Origin: an uncultured Succinivibrio sp.
GTDB taxonomy: Bacteria; Pseudomonadota; Gammaproteobacteria; Enterobacterales; Succinivibrionaceae
Length of the DNA: 31,519 nt
Direction of reading: 5' to 3'
Assembly (NCBI GenBank): GCA_900767695.1
Contig: CAAGAC010000023.1
Coordinates: 1-31,519 of the forward strand
The translations under genes and the position numbers were made by a program. Below are positions 1 to 6,990 of the stretch, piece by piece. How positions within the stretch are numbered: the stretch's first letter is position 1; each line of letters opens with the position of its first letter. The notes below the pieces were generated by a model, which saw only the letters and a program-made list of their open reading frames with translations, was not told the DNA's origin and searched no databases.

Positions 1-172
1 AGCGAAGCGAATACTGTCACAGGACCCTTTTTTTCGCCTCGAACCTGTCTTCCTTCCCTGCAGCTTCTGCTGTCCGCTCTACAGATCATTCACCCCACAG
101 ACTTTGTGCAAGACCCTTTTTTATTCCGCCTGCGCTACACTCTCCCCACTAGCTTAAGCCGGAGTCACAGCC

Positions 173-949
173 ATGGACCTTACCGTCATCGTCCTCACGC
201 GCAACGAGGAGCGCAACATCAGGCAGTGCATCGAGAGCGCCCTGCCGCTTGGCGAGGAGATCCTGGTGCTCGACGAGCACAGCACCGACGCGACCTGCTC
301 GATAGCGCGGTCCCTGGGCGCCCGCGTCATCGACGTCCCGGACGGGGTGTCGGGCTTTGGGCCCAAGCGCCGCTGCGCGGTCTCGCGCGCAAGAACCGAT
401 CTCGTGCTGCACCTCGACGCCGACGAGCGCCTCACTCCCGAGCTCATAGGGGAGATCAAGGCCATCCTGCCCAGGCTGAGCAAGGAGAGCGTCGTCGAGA
501 TCCCAAGGCTCACCTACCTCTTTGGCAGGCCGATCCGCCACTGCGGCTGGTACCCCGACTGCAAGCGCCGCCTCTATGATCGCCGTCATACCGATTTTGA
601 CGAGAAGCTCGTCCACGAGGACGTTCCTCTAAAGGACGGCTCTAAGGTAGTGACGCTCAGCCATCCGCTATTGCACTATTCCTACCCATCGCTTGAGGAC
701 TTCTGGCGCAAGCAGGGCACCTATCCCGTGCTCTGGGGCCGTGATCGGGCAGCGCGCGGCAAGCGCTGCACCCTCGCCTCCATTCCCTTCCACGCGCTGT
801 TCTTCTTCATAAAGACCTACGTCATCCGCAGGGGCTTCCTCGACGGCAGGGCAGGGCTGTGGCTCTCGATCGCGAACATGGGCTACGAGGCCTCAAAGTA
901 CCTGAGCCTCTACGAGGCCGGGCGCGAGCTTGATAGCAAGAAGAAGTAA
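173..949 (+). CDS. waaE: WaaE/KdtX-like family 2 glycosyltransferase (LPS core)
   Basis: A 258-residue GT-A fold glycosyltransferase of family GT2. The N-terminus has the nucleotide-sugar-binding pattern (VIVLTRNEERNI, then LDEHSTD near residue 34), and the metal-binding DAD lies at residues 82-84 in LHLDADER. The middle of the protein (FGRPIRHCGWYPDCKRRLYDR, hydrophobic C-terminal helices around FFIKTYVIRRG) resembles the WaaE/KdtX group, which adds a sugar to the inner core of lipopolysaccharide on the cytoplasmic face of the inner membrane. The start is ATG 173, with GGAG at 161-164. No other LPS-core gene is visible, so the family is sure but the exact acceptor and sugar are not. Confidence 0.82.
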   Translation: MDLTVIVLTRNEERNIRQCIESALPLGEEILVLDEHSTDATCSIARSLGARVIDVPDGVSGFGPKRRCAVSRARTDLVLHLDADERLTPELIGEIKAILPRLSKESVVEIPRLTYLFGRPIRHCGWYPDCKRRLYDRRHTDFDEKLVHEDVPLKDGSKVVTLSHPLLHYSYPSLEDFWRKQGTYPVLWGRDRAARGKRCTLASIPFHALFFFIKTYVIRRGFLDGRAGLWLSIANMGYEASKYLSLYEAGRELDSKKK

Positions 950-1248
950 GACGCCGCCAAGTGAGCCGTCATAGCCTTTTCCTATAGCCGAGCATAGGAA
1001 AACAGTTTTGGACAAGGGCGTCACCCTTGTCCGACAATGCCTCAAGCACCTGCAGCATCCTGAGGAGGGCCGCAAGCCTATGTCCAAGGCGATCTCCATC
1101 CAAACTCCGCACCGCGCTTGTCTCAGCATGCGCGCTGCGCGGCCCCCGCAGGAACCCGGTCTCTAGCCCGGGCAGGTGCAGGGGGATCGACGATCCCCCA
1201 TTTTTTTTCGATTCAGCAAATGGCGCGGATGCGCCCATAGGAGCGCCC
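950..1248 (+). other. Structured non-coding region between waaE and msrB
   Basis: No convincing gene lies in these 299 bases. The stretch is rich in RNA structure. There is a perfect 9-bp hairpin at 977-985/994-1002 and a perfect 9-bp hairpin at 1010-1018/1024-1032. A long-range 8-bp complementarity joins GCACCTGC near 1044-1051 to GCAGGTGC near 1172-1179. A 5-bp hairpin lies at 1155-1159/1168-1172, and a strong intrinsic terminator at 1181-1208. It could be a leader or attenuator for msrB, an independent small RNA, or the trailer of waaE. I do not match it to tmRNA, 6S, 4.5S or RNase P RNA. I see no strong promoter at its 5' end. Confidence 0.5.
1181..1208 (+). terminator. Strong intrinsic terminator upstream of msrB
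   Basis: GGGGGATC (1181-1188), loop GAC, GATCCCCC (1192-1199), then A and a run of eight T. It ends 40 nt before the msrB start codon, so it either ends the waaE transcript or works as an attenuator in an msrB leader. Confidence 0.85.
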
Positions 1249-1761
1249 ATGGCAAGCAAGGAAGCCCTCGAGGCACTTGATCCCAGGCACTACGCCTTGG
1301 ACGGAAAGGCCAAGGAAGAGGCGGTCGGCACCCTATCCGATCTTGAGTACAAGGTCACCCAGAAGGGGGAGGACGAGGAGCCGTACACCGGCGAGTACCT
1401 CGACACACAGACGGCCGGAGTCTACGTCGATCGCGTGACCGGCGCGCCGCTCTTCCTGTCCTCGGACAAGTTCAACTCAGGCTGCGGCTGGCCGAGCTTC
1501 ACCAAGCCTATCGACCGCAGCGTCCTCTCGAAGGTCCCCGACAACCGCGACGGCAGGCGCCTCATCGAGGTGGTCTCCAAGGCAGGCGGCACCAGGCTCG
1601 GGCATGTCTTCGGGGACGGCCCCAAGGAGACGGGCGGCCTTAGGTACTGCATCAACTCGGCCGCGCTGCGCTTCGTGCCCTACGCCGATCTCGACAAGGA
1701 GGGGCTGGGCGCGCTCAAGGAGTTCTTTGGAGGTAAGGGCGATGAGCAGGGACAGCATTGA
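1249..1761 (+). CDS. msrB: Peptide-methionine (R)-S-oxide reductase MsrB
   Basis: A 170-residue MsrB, which reduces methionine-R-sulfoxide in proteins. The signatures are SGCGWPSF (Cys79) and the catalytic Cys134 in RYCIN, with GTRLGHVFGDGP between them. The two CxxC zinc motifs found in many MsrB proteins are absent: the usual first one is replaced by YVDRVTGAPLF, as in zinc-free MsrB forms. The reading frame stays open 222 nt upstream, but ATG 1249 has AGGAG at 1239-1243 and fits family length; the extension would run through the intrinsic terminator at 1181-1208. The 3' end overlaps the next gene by 20 nt, so the two are probably translationally coupled. Confidence 0.93.
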   Translation: MASKEALEALDPRHYALDGKAKEEAVGTLSDLEYKVTQKGEDEEPYTGEYLDTQTAGVYVDRVTGAPLFLSSDKFNSGCGWPSFTKPIDRSVLSKVPDNRDGRRLIEVVSKAGGTRLGHVFGDGPKETGGLRYCINSAALRFVPYADLDKEGLGALKEFFGGKGDEQGQH

Positions 1762-2110
1762 GTACTACGATCTGAACCTGAGGTTCTACCTAAGCGAGGT
1801 GAGGGCGGAGCAGCCCGAGAAGGCCGACGAGCTAGCATCCCACGTGCAGTCCTGCCTCGACGACGCGGTGCGCGCCGCCTCTCCCTATCCCGGCCCGTCG
1901 AACGGGGCGCTGCGCGCCTCGCTCTCGGAGTACCTCGAGATCAAGAAGATAGTCTCGCCGATCCTGCCTGGCTACTTCGACGACTCCGATCCCGACAGGC
2001 TCACCAAGTCAGACTTCGACGTCTTCGAGGCGGGTTTCAAGGAGCTGCGCGCGTTCATCGCGGCCCACCCCAGGGCCTGCTTCCCGCCCGGGGCCTTCGC
2101 CAGCTCATAG
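1742..2110 (+). CDS. Small conserved-looking protein of unknown function, coupled to msrB
   Basis: A 122-residue acidic, soluble protein that I do not recognise. The start is ATG 1742, inside the msrB 3' end, with GGAGG at 1729-1733, 8 nt upstream. It has no signal peptide or membrane segment. It begins SIEYYDLNLRFYLSEVRAE and appears mostly helical, with an internal LEIKKIVSPILPGYFD stretch and a C-terminal FEAGFKELRAFIAAHP segment. The 20-nt overlap and good ribosome-binding site show a real gene co-expressed with msrB. An intrinsic terminator follows directly. No function is proposed. Confidence 0.75.
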   Translation: MSRDSIEYYDLNLRFYLSEVRAEQPEKADELASHVQSCLDDAVRAASPYPGPSNGALRASLSEYLEIKKIVSPILPGYFDDSDPDRLTKSDFDVFEAGFKELRAFIAAHPRACFPPGAFASS

Positions 2111-2114
2111 TCAC

Positions 2115-2142
2115 AAAGCCCATGCGCGAGCATGGGCTTTTT
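2115..2142 (+). terminator. Intrinsic terminator after the msrB operon
   Basis: A perfect 11-bp stem, AAAGCCCATGC (2115-2125) and GCATGGGCTTT (2130-2140), with loop GCGA. It ends in a run of five T that begins inside the stem. Confidence 0.9.
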
Positions 2143-2221
2143 CAATCTTGCGCAACGCCGCGAGTGAACTTTCTGATCTGAAGAGAAAACCTTTGGGAAT
2201 GTGCCCGGAATTTTAGGCATG

Positions 2222-2244
2222 AAAAAACCGGTCTCAAACCGGCT
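2222..2244 (-). terminator. Intrinsic terminator of the initiator tRNA gene
   Basis: Read on the minus strand, an AGCCGGT/ACCGGTT stem (2244-2238 with 2232-2226, one G-U pair) with a 5-nt loop is followed by T residues. It lies a few bases after the CCA end of the tRNA. Confidence 0.8.
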
Positions 2245-2250
2245 CGCTGT

Positions 2251-2327
<77 letters not shown>

Positions 2328-2342
2328 CCAAATTGTGGTTGC

Positions 2343-2371
2343 ATGATATACACACATTTGACGCATGTCAA
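2343..2371 (-). promoter_or_regulatory. Sigma-70 promoter for initiator tRNA
   Basis: On the minus strand, the -35 TTGACA (2371-2366) is perfect, followed by a 17-bp spacer and the -10 TATCAT (2348-2343). It places the transcript start about 9 nt before the tRNA. Confidence 0.9.
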
Positions 2372-2424
2372 CCTTTCCGAGGATTTTTCTGCTTACGCGG
2401 ATCCGCTGGTGCTGGAAGGCTCCT

Positions 2425-2450
2425 CTGCGCGGGGGCCTTCCCCCGCGCAG
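2425..2450 (-). terminator. GC-rich hairpin after the CBM48-like gene
   Basis: A perfect 11-bp stem, CTGCGCGGGGG (2425-2435) and CCCCCGCGCAG (2440-2450), with a 4-nt loop, lies 8 nt past the stop codon. No T tract follows on either strand, so termination here is probable but not textbook. Confidence 0.5.
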
Positions 2451-2457
2451 CGAGGGA

Positions 2458-2790
2458 CTACTTTCCCTCGGGGTTCTTCACGGCCGAGAACACGGAGTTC
2501 TCGCCGCCGAACGGGTTGGGGCAGTACATCTCGGCGTCCCAGTCGTTGTCGTACTTGACGGTGCCGTCGGGCATCGTGTACTTGAACTTGTACTGGTAGG
2601 AAGGCTTCTCGCCGAGCGTGACGGTGATCGACCCGCGGAAGGTGCCGTTGGCCTGCTTCTTCATGGCGACGGCCTGCCAGCCGTTGTGCTCGCAGAGCAG
2701 ATCAATCTTGGAGGCGCCCTGGGCGGCCTCCTTCTTCATGTAAAAAGAAACGGTCAGCTTCTTGTCTTTGAATCTCTTTGAAACGCTCAT
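2458..2790 (-). CDS. Stand-alone CBM48-like (isoamylase early-set) glycogen-binding protein
   Basis: A 110-residue protein made of a single immunoglobulin-like domain of the glycogen-binding/early-set type. Family features include CEHNGWQAVAMKK, NGTFRGSITV, YQYKFKYTMPDG and NDWDAEMYCPNPFGGENSVF, ending in the usual closing strand. There is no signal peptide and no catalytic domain, so it should be a cytoplasmic glycogen- or alpha-glucan-binding protein, perhaps guiding glycogen enzymes such as GlgA, encoded elsewhere in the window. The start is ATG 2790 with GAGG at 2804-2801. It is a single-gene unit preceded by a long AT-rich intergenic region. Confidence 0.8.
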   Translation of the reverse strand: MSVSKRFKDKKLTVSFYMKKEAAQGASKIDLLCEHNGWQAVAMKKQANGTFRGSITVTLGEKPSYQYKFKYTMPDGTVKYDNDWDAEMYCPNPFGGENSVFSAVKNPEGK

Positions 2791-2900
2791 CTCGAACGAA
2801 CCTCATCCCTTTGTGAATTGAATGCCGCCCCCATTGTCGAAGCCGGGGGCCTGAATGCAGACGCGGCGCATGCAAATGCCGTTCGCCACTATCTGAGGTC

Positions 2901-2927
2901 ATTCTAGCGCAAAAAAAATTAAGACAA
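2901..2927 (-). promoter_or_regulatory. Candidate promoter for the CBM48-like gene
   Basis: On the minus strand, a -10 TAGAAT (2906-2901) is preceded by TTGTCT (2927-2922) with a short 15-bp spacer containing eight T. The -10 match is good; the spacer is below the optimum. It would give a leader of about 100 nt. Confidence 0.4.
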
Positions 2928-2952
2928 GCCTATAAAAAAGCCACATTTAATA

Positions 2953-2981
2953 ATTATATTCGAGCTTGCAAACGCTTGCCG
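2953..2981 (-). promoter_or_regulatory. LacI-family-like operator next to a TATAAT element
   Basis: TTGCAAACGCTTGCCG (2966-2981) contains GCAAACGCTTGC, a 10-of-12 palindrome with the central CG typical of LacI/PurR/CcpA-class operators. On the minus strand a perfect TATAAT (2958-2953) lies just downstream, so a bound repressor would cover its -35 position. The match is by eye only. Confidence 0.35.
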
Positions 2982-3030
2982 CGAATTTTGCTTTCAAAAA
3001 TTGACGGAAAAGCCACTTTTGCATGTTTTT

Positions 3031-3142
3031 GGCGAAAAGCTAACAATCAGTTATATAAGGCAAAAAACAACATTTCTAACATTTTGGCGAAAAATGGCGA
3101 AAAATCCGCGCGCGTGCTTGGCGAAAATTTAACAACCTGTTA
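3031..3142. repeat. Repeat cluster: four GGCGAAAA and two spaced TAACA-N3-NGTTA dyads
   Basis: GGCGAAAA starts at 3031, 3086, 3096 and 3120, each preceded by T. The first and last copies are each followed, at exactly the same distance, by a 13-bp dyad: 3041-3053 (TAAC-N5-GTTA) and 3130-3142 (TAACA-ACC-TGTTA, perfect). The two composite units are 89 bp apart. The two middle copies are 10 bp apart, one helical turn. This looks like a multi-site protein-binding region. Confidence 0.7.
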
Positions 3143-3319
3143 TACAAAATTTTTTTTTGTTTAAAATTGTGATCACCTTAAAAAGAAAGCCCGTTTTAGA
3201 CGCATTTCTCCCCGCCTTGGATCGGTGATCGCCATCACGGAGCACGCTGGCGCAGGGGAGTCGGAAGAGTGGATTGGAGGCATGCGCGGCAGGGGATCTG
3301 GATTTCGCCGCGCCCATGG

Positions 3320-4015
3320 TCAGACCTTCAGAAGCCTGAAGGAGCGCACGAGGGTCTCCATGAAGGAGCGGCGCATGTAGAAGCCGCGGGGCCTTGTGAG
3401 CACCATCGTGCCGTCGGGACCCGAGACGCGGGTGAGCGCGGTCCCGTCGGCCGCCTTCGGGCGCATCTGCACCACGGTGCCGTCGCGGGCGGTGATCTCG
3501 TCGGCGCGCCCGGTCTTGGCCATCTCCATGAGCTCGTCGTAGTCGCGCCGGATGGCGTCCATCTGGGCGGGATCAGGACGCCAGAAGCGGTAGCCTGCGA
3601 CGAAGCGCTGCTGGTAGGCGTAGCTGCGCGGGGCGATGAGGAAGACGTAGAGCACGCGCGAGATCTTGTGGAAGAGGATGCTGTCCTCAAAGCGCGAGGG
3701 AGCGGAGGGATCCAAGGGCGCCGAGCAGATGAAGGTCGACTCAAGCGGCCTGAAGGTCTCGTCAAGCGGCACGGTCTTGAGCTCGCAGCCAAGGTTTGGG
3801 AAGTCGGGGATCGGAAGCCCCGGGGCCGAGGCGCCCAGGAAGCGCTCGATGAGCTCGCCCTGGAAGCCCTTTCCATGCAGCGGGTCCAGGGGCAGCGGCA
3901 CGCCCGCGGCCGCCGCGAGGTCTGCAATAGTCCTGCCCTTGATCGACTCAAGCGACGCCGTGAGCGCGGCAAAGTCCGCAGGCGGCGCGGCGTGCCATCC
4001 CTCGTTCCTCTTCAT
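3320..4015 (-). CDS. mutH: DNA mismatch repair endonuclease MutH
   Basis: A 231-residue GATC-specific nicking endonuclease of methyl-directed mismatch repair. It cuts the unmethylated strand once activated by MutS and MutL. Catalytic residues are visible as Glu57 (GELIERFLGAS), Asp71, Glu78 and Lys80 (DFPNLGCELKT), followed by RPLESTF and C-terminal ITARDGTVVQMRPKAADG and LTRPRGFYM, close to the E. coli protein. The start chosen is ATG 4015, with GGAGG at 4024-4020. A TTG seven codons upstream has no ribosome-binding site. The gene diverges from rppH, as in E. coli, and its presence implies Dam methylation in the host. Confidence 0.96.
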   Translation of the reverse strand: MKRNEGWHAAPPADFAALTASLESIKGRTIADLAAAAGVPLPLDPLHGKGFQGELIERFLGASAPGLPIPDFPNLGCELKTVPLDETFRPLESTFICSAPLDPSAPSRFEDSILFHKISRVLYVFLIAPRSYAYQQRFVAGYRFWRPDPAQMDAIRRDYDELMEMAKTGRADEITARDGTVVQMRPKAADGTALTRVSGPDGTMVLTRPRGFYMRRSFMETLVRSFRLLKV

Positions 4016-4092
4016 CAGTCCTCCGGTGGCGCGCAAGGCTCAAGGCCTTGCGCGGCATTGTGCCGCCCCTCTCCAATCGGGCGGCGCCAGTG

Positions 4093-4101
4093 TGCGATAA
4101 T
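4093..4101 (+). promoter_or_regulatory. Extended -10 promoter candidate for rppH
   Basis: TGCGATAAT is an extended -10 (TG, one base, GATAAT) with no good -35. It lies 56 nt before the rppH start, in the mutH-rppH divergent region. A small hairpin with a GCAA tetraloop (GTGCC/GGCAC, 4116-4129) would lie in the leader. Confidence 0.45.
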
Positions 4102-4156
4102 TGATCCAAGTATATGTGCCGCAAGGCACTTTAGAAAAATTGCGACCGAGGCGGTT

Positions 4157-4681
4157 TTGATAGACAAGGACGGATACAGGCCGAATGTCGGCATCGTGAT
4201 CTGCAACCGCAAAGGCCAGCTGCTATGGGCGCGCCGCATCCGCCAGAATTCCTGGCAGTTCCCGCAAGGCGGCGTCGATCCGGGCGAGACGCCCGTCGAG
4301 GCGATGTACAGGGAGCTCTACGAGGAGCTCGGGCTCAAGCGCGACGAGGTGGTGCTCCTATACACCTCCAAGAGCTGGCTGCGCTACCGCCTTCCCAAGC
4401 GCCTTGTGCGCTGGAACGAGAAGCCGGTGTGCATTGGGCAGAAGCAGAAGTGGTTCCTGCTGATGATCCGCAAGGACCGCCAGAAGCACATCGAGTTCGA
4501 CCGCCGGGGGCACCCGGAGTTTGACGGCTGGCGCTGGGTGTCGTACTGGTACCCGGTAAGGCAGGTTGTTGCATTCAAGAGGGATGTTTACCGCACGGTT
4601 CTGTCGGAGTTTTCGCAGACCGTGCTGTTCGGGCTGTCGCGGGCGCTCGCCCGCGCGGCCAAAAAGCGCGGAGGACAGTGA
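4157..4681 (+). CDS. rppH: RNA 5' pyrophosphohydrolase RppH
   Basis: A 174-residue Nudix hydrolase that removes pyrophosphate from the 5' triphosphate end of mRNA, opening the way to RNase E decay. The Nudix box runs through residues 38-60 (GGVDPGET through YRELYEELGL). Strong family stretches include DGYRPNVGIVICNR, RLVRWNEKPVCIGQKQKWF and EFDGWRWVSYWYPVRQVV. The start is TTG 4157, which gives the usual MID-DGYRPN N-terminus, with GAGG at 4148-4151. The frame is open far upstream but runs antisense through mutH and should not be used. The stop overlaps the ptsP start (TGATG). Confidence 0.96.
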   Translation: MIDKDGYRPNVGIVICNRKGQLLWARRIRQNSWQFPQGGVDPGETPVEAMYRELYEELGLKRDEVVLLYTSKSWLRYRLPKRLVRWNEKPVCIGQKQKWFLLMIRKDRQKHIEFDRRGHPEFDGWRWVSYWYPVRQVVAFKRDVYRTVLSEFSQTVLFGLSRALARAAKKRGGQ

Positions 4682-6969
4682 TGGACGACAGGCAGAGCCA
4701 CATGCTGCTGGCATTGAGGCAGATCACCGAGAACGTGTCGGTGCAGAGCACCCTCGAGGATGCCATGTCGCTCCTGGTGGTGAGCATACGCAAGGCCACC
4801 GGCGCCGACTGCTGCTCGCTCTACCTCGTGGACAGCTTCAAGAAGTTCCTGAAGCTGGCCGCGACCGACGGCCTGTCCAAGCAGGCCGTGGGCAAGGCGC
4901 GGCTGCGCATCGGCGAGGGCCTAGTGGGATCGGTGGGCGAGAGGCAGGAACTCATAGACCTCGCCGACGCGCCCTCGGACCCCAAGTTCAAGTACCTCCC
5001 CGAGGTGGGAGAGGACGAGTTCTTCTCGTTCCTGGGCGTCCCGGTATTGAACCAGGGAGAGCTTCTCGGCGTGCTCGTAATCCAGAGCAGGGAGAGGCGC
5101 CAGTTCGGGCCGGTCGAGGAGTCATTCCTCGTCACATTGAGCGCCCAGATAGCCTCCATCATCGCCGTCTCGCGCAGCGAGAAGGAGTCGTCCTCCGAGT
5201 CGGTGCAGGCCTATGTTGGCGAGCAGGGCACGGGCGGCATCGCGATCGCCAAGGCGGTGGTCTGGCAGCCCGAGGTGCAACTTGGCGACATCACCGTGCA
5301 GCACACCAAGGAGCCCGATGTGCAGCAGGAGCTCTTCCACCAGAGCATGTTCCAGCTCCAGACCGAGATGGATCTCAACACGCTGCACATGAGCGAGAAC
5401 GGCAAGAAGGACGCGGCCTTCGGCTACGTCTCAGGCTACGGCTCGCTGCTTGACGACACCACCTTCCAGGACGACGTCGACACCGAGATCATGGCAAACG
5501 GCCTGACCGCGGCCTCCGCGGTCAAGGTGGTCGCCGAGAGGCGGCTTGCCGATCTCGCCTCATCCGAGGATCGCGACAGCTACCTCGATCTGCGCGACAT
5601 GTCGGAGATCATCATCTCCAGGCTCATGAACTTCACCTCCCGCGCCCCCGAGCTCAAGGAGGACGTGGTGCTGGCGGTGCGCTCGCTGCCCGCGGCGCTC
5701 GTCGCGGAGCTCAAGCGCTACCGGGTCTGCGGCTTCATCTCGATGGAGAGCGCCGCGAACTCCCACACCTCGGTGCTCGCGCGCGATCTGGGGATCCCCT
5801 CGGTCTCGGGGCTGCATTTTGACATCAACACGCTCAACGGGCGCACGGTCATTGTCGACGGCATGAACGCCGAGCTCCTGGTCGATCCCTCCGAGAGCAT
5901 CGTCGCGGAGTACCGCCAGATGATGCTCTCGGGGCGCGAGCAGGAGGATCTCTTCTCGCGCGAGAAGTACAAGGAGGCCGTCACGACCGATGGCGTGCGC
6001 GTCAAGGTCGAGCTCAACGCCGGCCTCTCGCACGAGGAGATGGCCGATCTGCCCGAGCAGTGCGACGGCGTGGGCCTCTACCGCACCGAGATCTCGTTCA
6101 TGATGACGGGATCGCTCCCTGGAGAGCAGCAGCAGGCGCAGTGGTACAAGGCGGTCCTGAAGCAGTTCAGGAACCAGAGCGTCACGATGCGCACCCTCGA
6201 CGTGGGCGGGGACAAGGCCCTGAGCTACCTGCCCATCGAGGAGGTGAACCCCGCGCTCGGGTGGCGCGGCGTGCGCATCACCATCGACCAGCCGCAGATC
6301 CTGAAGACCCAGCTTCGGGCGATGATCCTCGCCCACAGCGAGTACGGGAACCTCCAGATCATGATCCCGATGGTCTCGAGGCTCTCGGAGATAGTCACCT
6401 GCAAGCGCATGCTCGCGCAGGTAGTCAAGGAGGTGAGCGTCCAGCTTGGCCGCGAGCTCCCCATGCCGAAATTCGGCGTGATGCTCGAGGTGCCGGCGGT
6501 CATCTACCTCATGGACGAGATCCTCCCCGAGGTGGACTTCGTCTCCATTGGCTCCAACGATCTCATGCAGTACCTGCTCGCGGTGGACCGCGGCAACCAG
6601 AAGGTGGCGCGGTTCTTCGAGCCGTTCCACCCGGCCGTTGTCAGGTGCCTGAGGCAGCTTTGCGCCAAGGCCTCGGAGAGGCATGTCCCGATCACGGTTT
6701 GCGGCGAGATCGCCGGCAACCCGCTTGACGCGATGATGTTGCTCTCGCTTGGCTACACCGAGCTCTCGATGAACTACTCCGAGCTTGCCCGCGTGCGCTA
6801 CACCGTGCGCCGCGTGAGCATCGGCGCGCTCAAGGACATCGGGGAGAAGGCGCTGACCCTCTGCCACTCCGAGGACATACGCAAGCTCTACATCGACTAC
6901 GCCAGTTCCGTGGGGCTTGAGCGGGTGGTGATGCCCGCGGGCGCCAAGCACATCCCCTCGGACGACTAG
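4681..6969 (+). CDS. ptsP: Nitrogen-PTS phosphotransferase enzyme I (EI-Ntr)
   Basis: A 762-residue first enzyme of the nitrogen-related phosphotransferase system. It passes phosphate from phosphoenolpyruvate to NPr and on to EIIA-Ntr, a regulatory cascade. An N-terminal GAF sensor domain (about residues 15-165) precedes the enzyme I body. The active-site His362 lies in NSHTSVLARDLGIPSV. The TIM-barrel PEP site shows GLYRTEISFM, GGDKALSY and the catalytic Cys674 in ITVCGEIAGNP. ATG 4681 has GGAGG at 4670-4674 and overlaps the rppH stop, so the pair is coupled. NPr and EIIA-Ntr are not in this window, and lgt, which follows ptsP in E. coli, is absent here. Confidence 0.96.
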   Translation: MDDRQSHMLLALRQITENVSVQSTLEDAMSLLVVSIRKATGADCCSLYLVDSFKKFLKLAATDGLSKQAVGKARLRIGEGLVGSVGERQELIDLADAPSDPKFKYLPEVGEDEFFSFLGVPVLNQGELLGVLVIQSRERRQFGPVEESFLVTLSAQIASIIAVSRSEKESSSESVQAYVGEQGTGGIAIAKAVVWQPEVQLGDITVQHTKEPDVQQELFHQSMFQLQTEMDLNTLHMSENGKKDAAFGYVSGYGSLLDDTTFQDDVDTEIMANGLTAASAVKVVAERRLADLASSEDRDSYLDLRDMSEIIISRLMNFTSRAPELKEDVVLAVRSLPAALVAELKRYRVCGFISMESAANSHTSVLARDLGIPSVSGLHFDINTLNGRTVIVDGMNAELLVDPSESIVAEYRQMMLSGREQEDLFSREKYKEAVTTDGVRVKVELNAGLSHEEMADLPEQCDGVGLYRTEISFMMTGSLPGEQQQAQWYKAVLKQFRNQSVTMRTLDVGGDKALSYLPIEEVNPALGWRGVRITIDQPQILKTQLRAMILAHSEYGNLQIMIPMVSRLSEIVTCKRMLAQVVKEVSVQLGRELPMPKFGVMLEVPAVIYLMDEILPEVDFVSIGSNDLMQYLLAVDRGNQKVARFFEPFHPAVVRCLRQLCAKASERHVPITVCGEIAGNPLDAMMLLSLGYTELSMNYSELARVRYTVRRVSIGALKDIGEKALTLCHSEDIRKLYIDYASSVGLERVVMPAGAKHIPSDD

Positions 6970-6972
6970 GCC

Positions 6973-6990
6973 GCGGCCCCGCCGGGCCGC
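6973..6990 (+). terminator. GC hairpin between ptsP and thyA
   Basis: A perfect 7-bp stem, GCGGCCC (6973-6979) and GGGCCGC (6984-6990), with loop CGCC and no T tract. It may weaken transcription into thyA rather than stop it. Confidence 0.35.

Larger units (their letters stand above)
2791..3319. other. AT-rich intergenic region with repeats, upstream of the CBM48-like gene
   Basis: These 529 bases hold no gene I can support. From about 2905 to 3190 the base composition drops sharply below that of the rest of the window. This part carries promoter-like elements for the minus-strand gene, a LacI-type box (2966-2981), four TGGCGAAAA repeats and two matching dyads (3031-3142), and long A and T runs (3147-3158). 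The part from about 3190 to the mutH stop at 3320 returns to normal composition. A 62-residue open frame at 2976-3164 (+) has no clear ribosome-binding site and no recognisable protein. Confidence 0.6.

Noticed and set aside
20..130. Two copies of a GACCCTTTTTT-type motif upstream of waaE (near 23 and 112)
   Set aside because: Short, simple T-rich matches with no consistent promoter geometry; not enough to call a feature.
950..1208. CsrB-like regulatory RNA
   Set aside because: Only a handful of GGA words, mostly not in hairpin loops; CsrB-type RNAs carry many more.
2976..3164. 62-residue open frame in the AT-rich region
   Set aside because: No convincing ribosome-binding site, its sequence is shaped by the GGCGAAAA repeats, and no recognisable protein pattern.
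2905..3190. AT-rich repeat region as a chromosomal replication origin
   Set aside because: Only one near-match to a DnaA box (TTATACAAA), few GATC sites, and no dnaA, mnmG or mioC neighbours.
3269..4156. In-frame N-terminal extension of RppH giving a 470-residue protein
   Set aside because: The extension runs antisense through mutH. Family length and the ribosome-binding site support the TTG at 4157.
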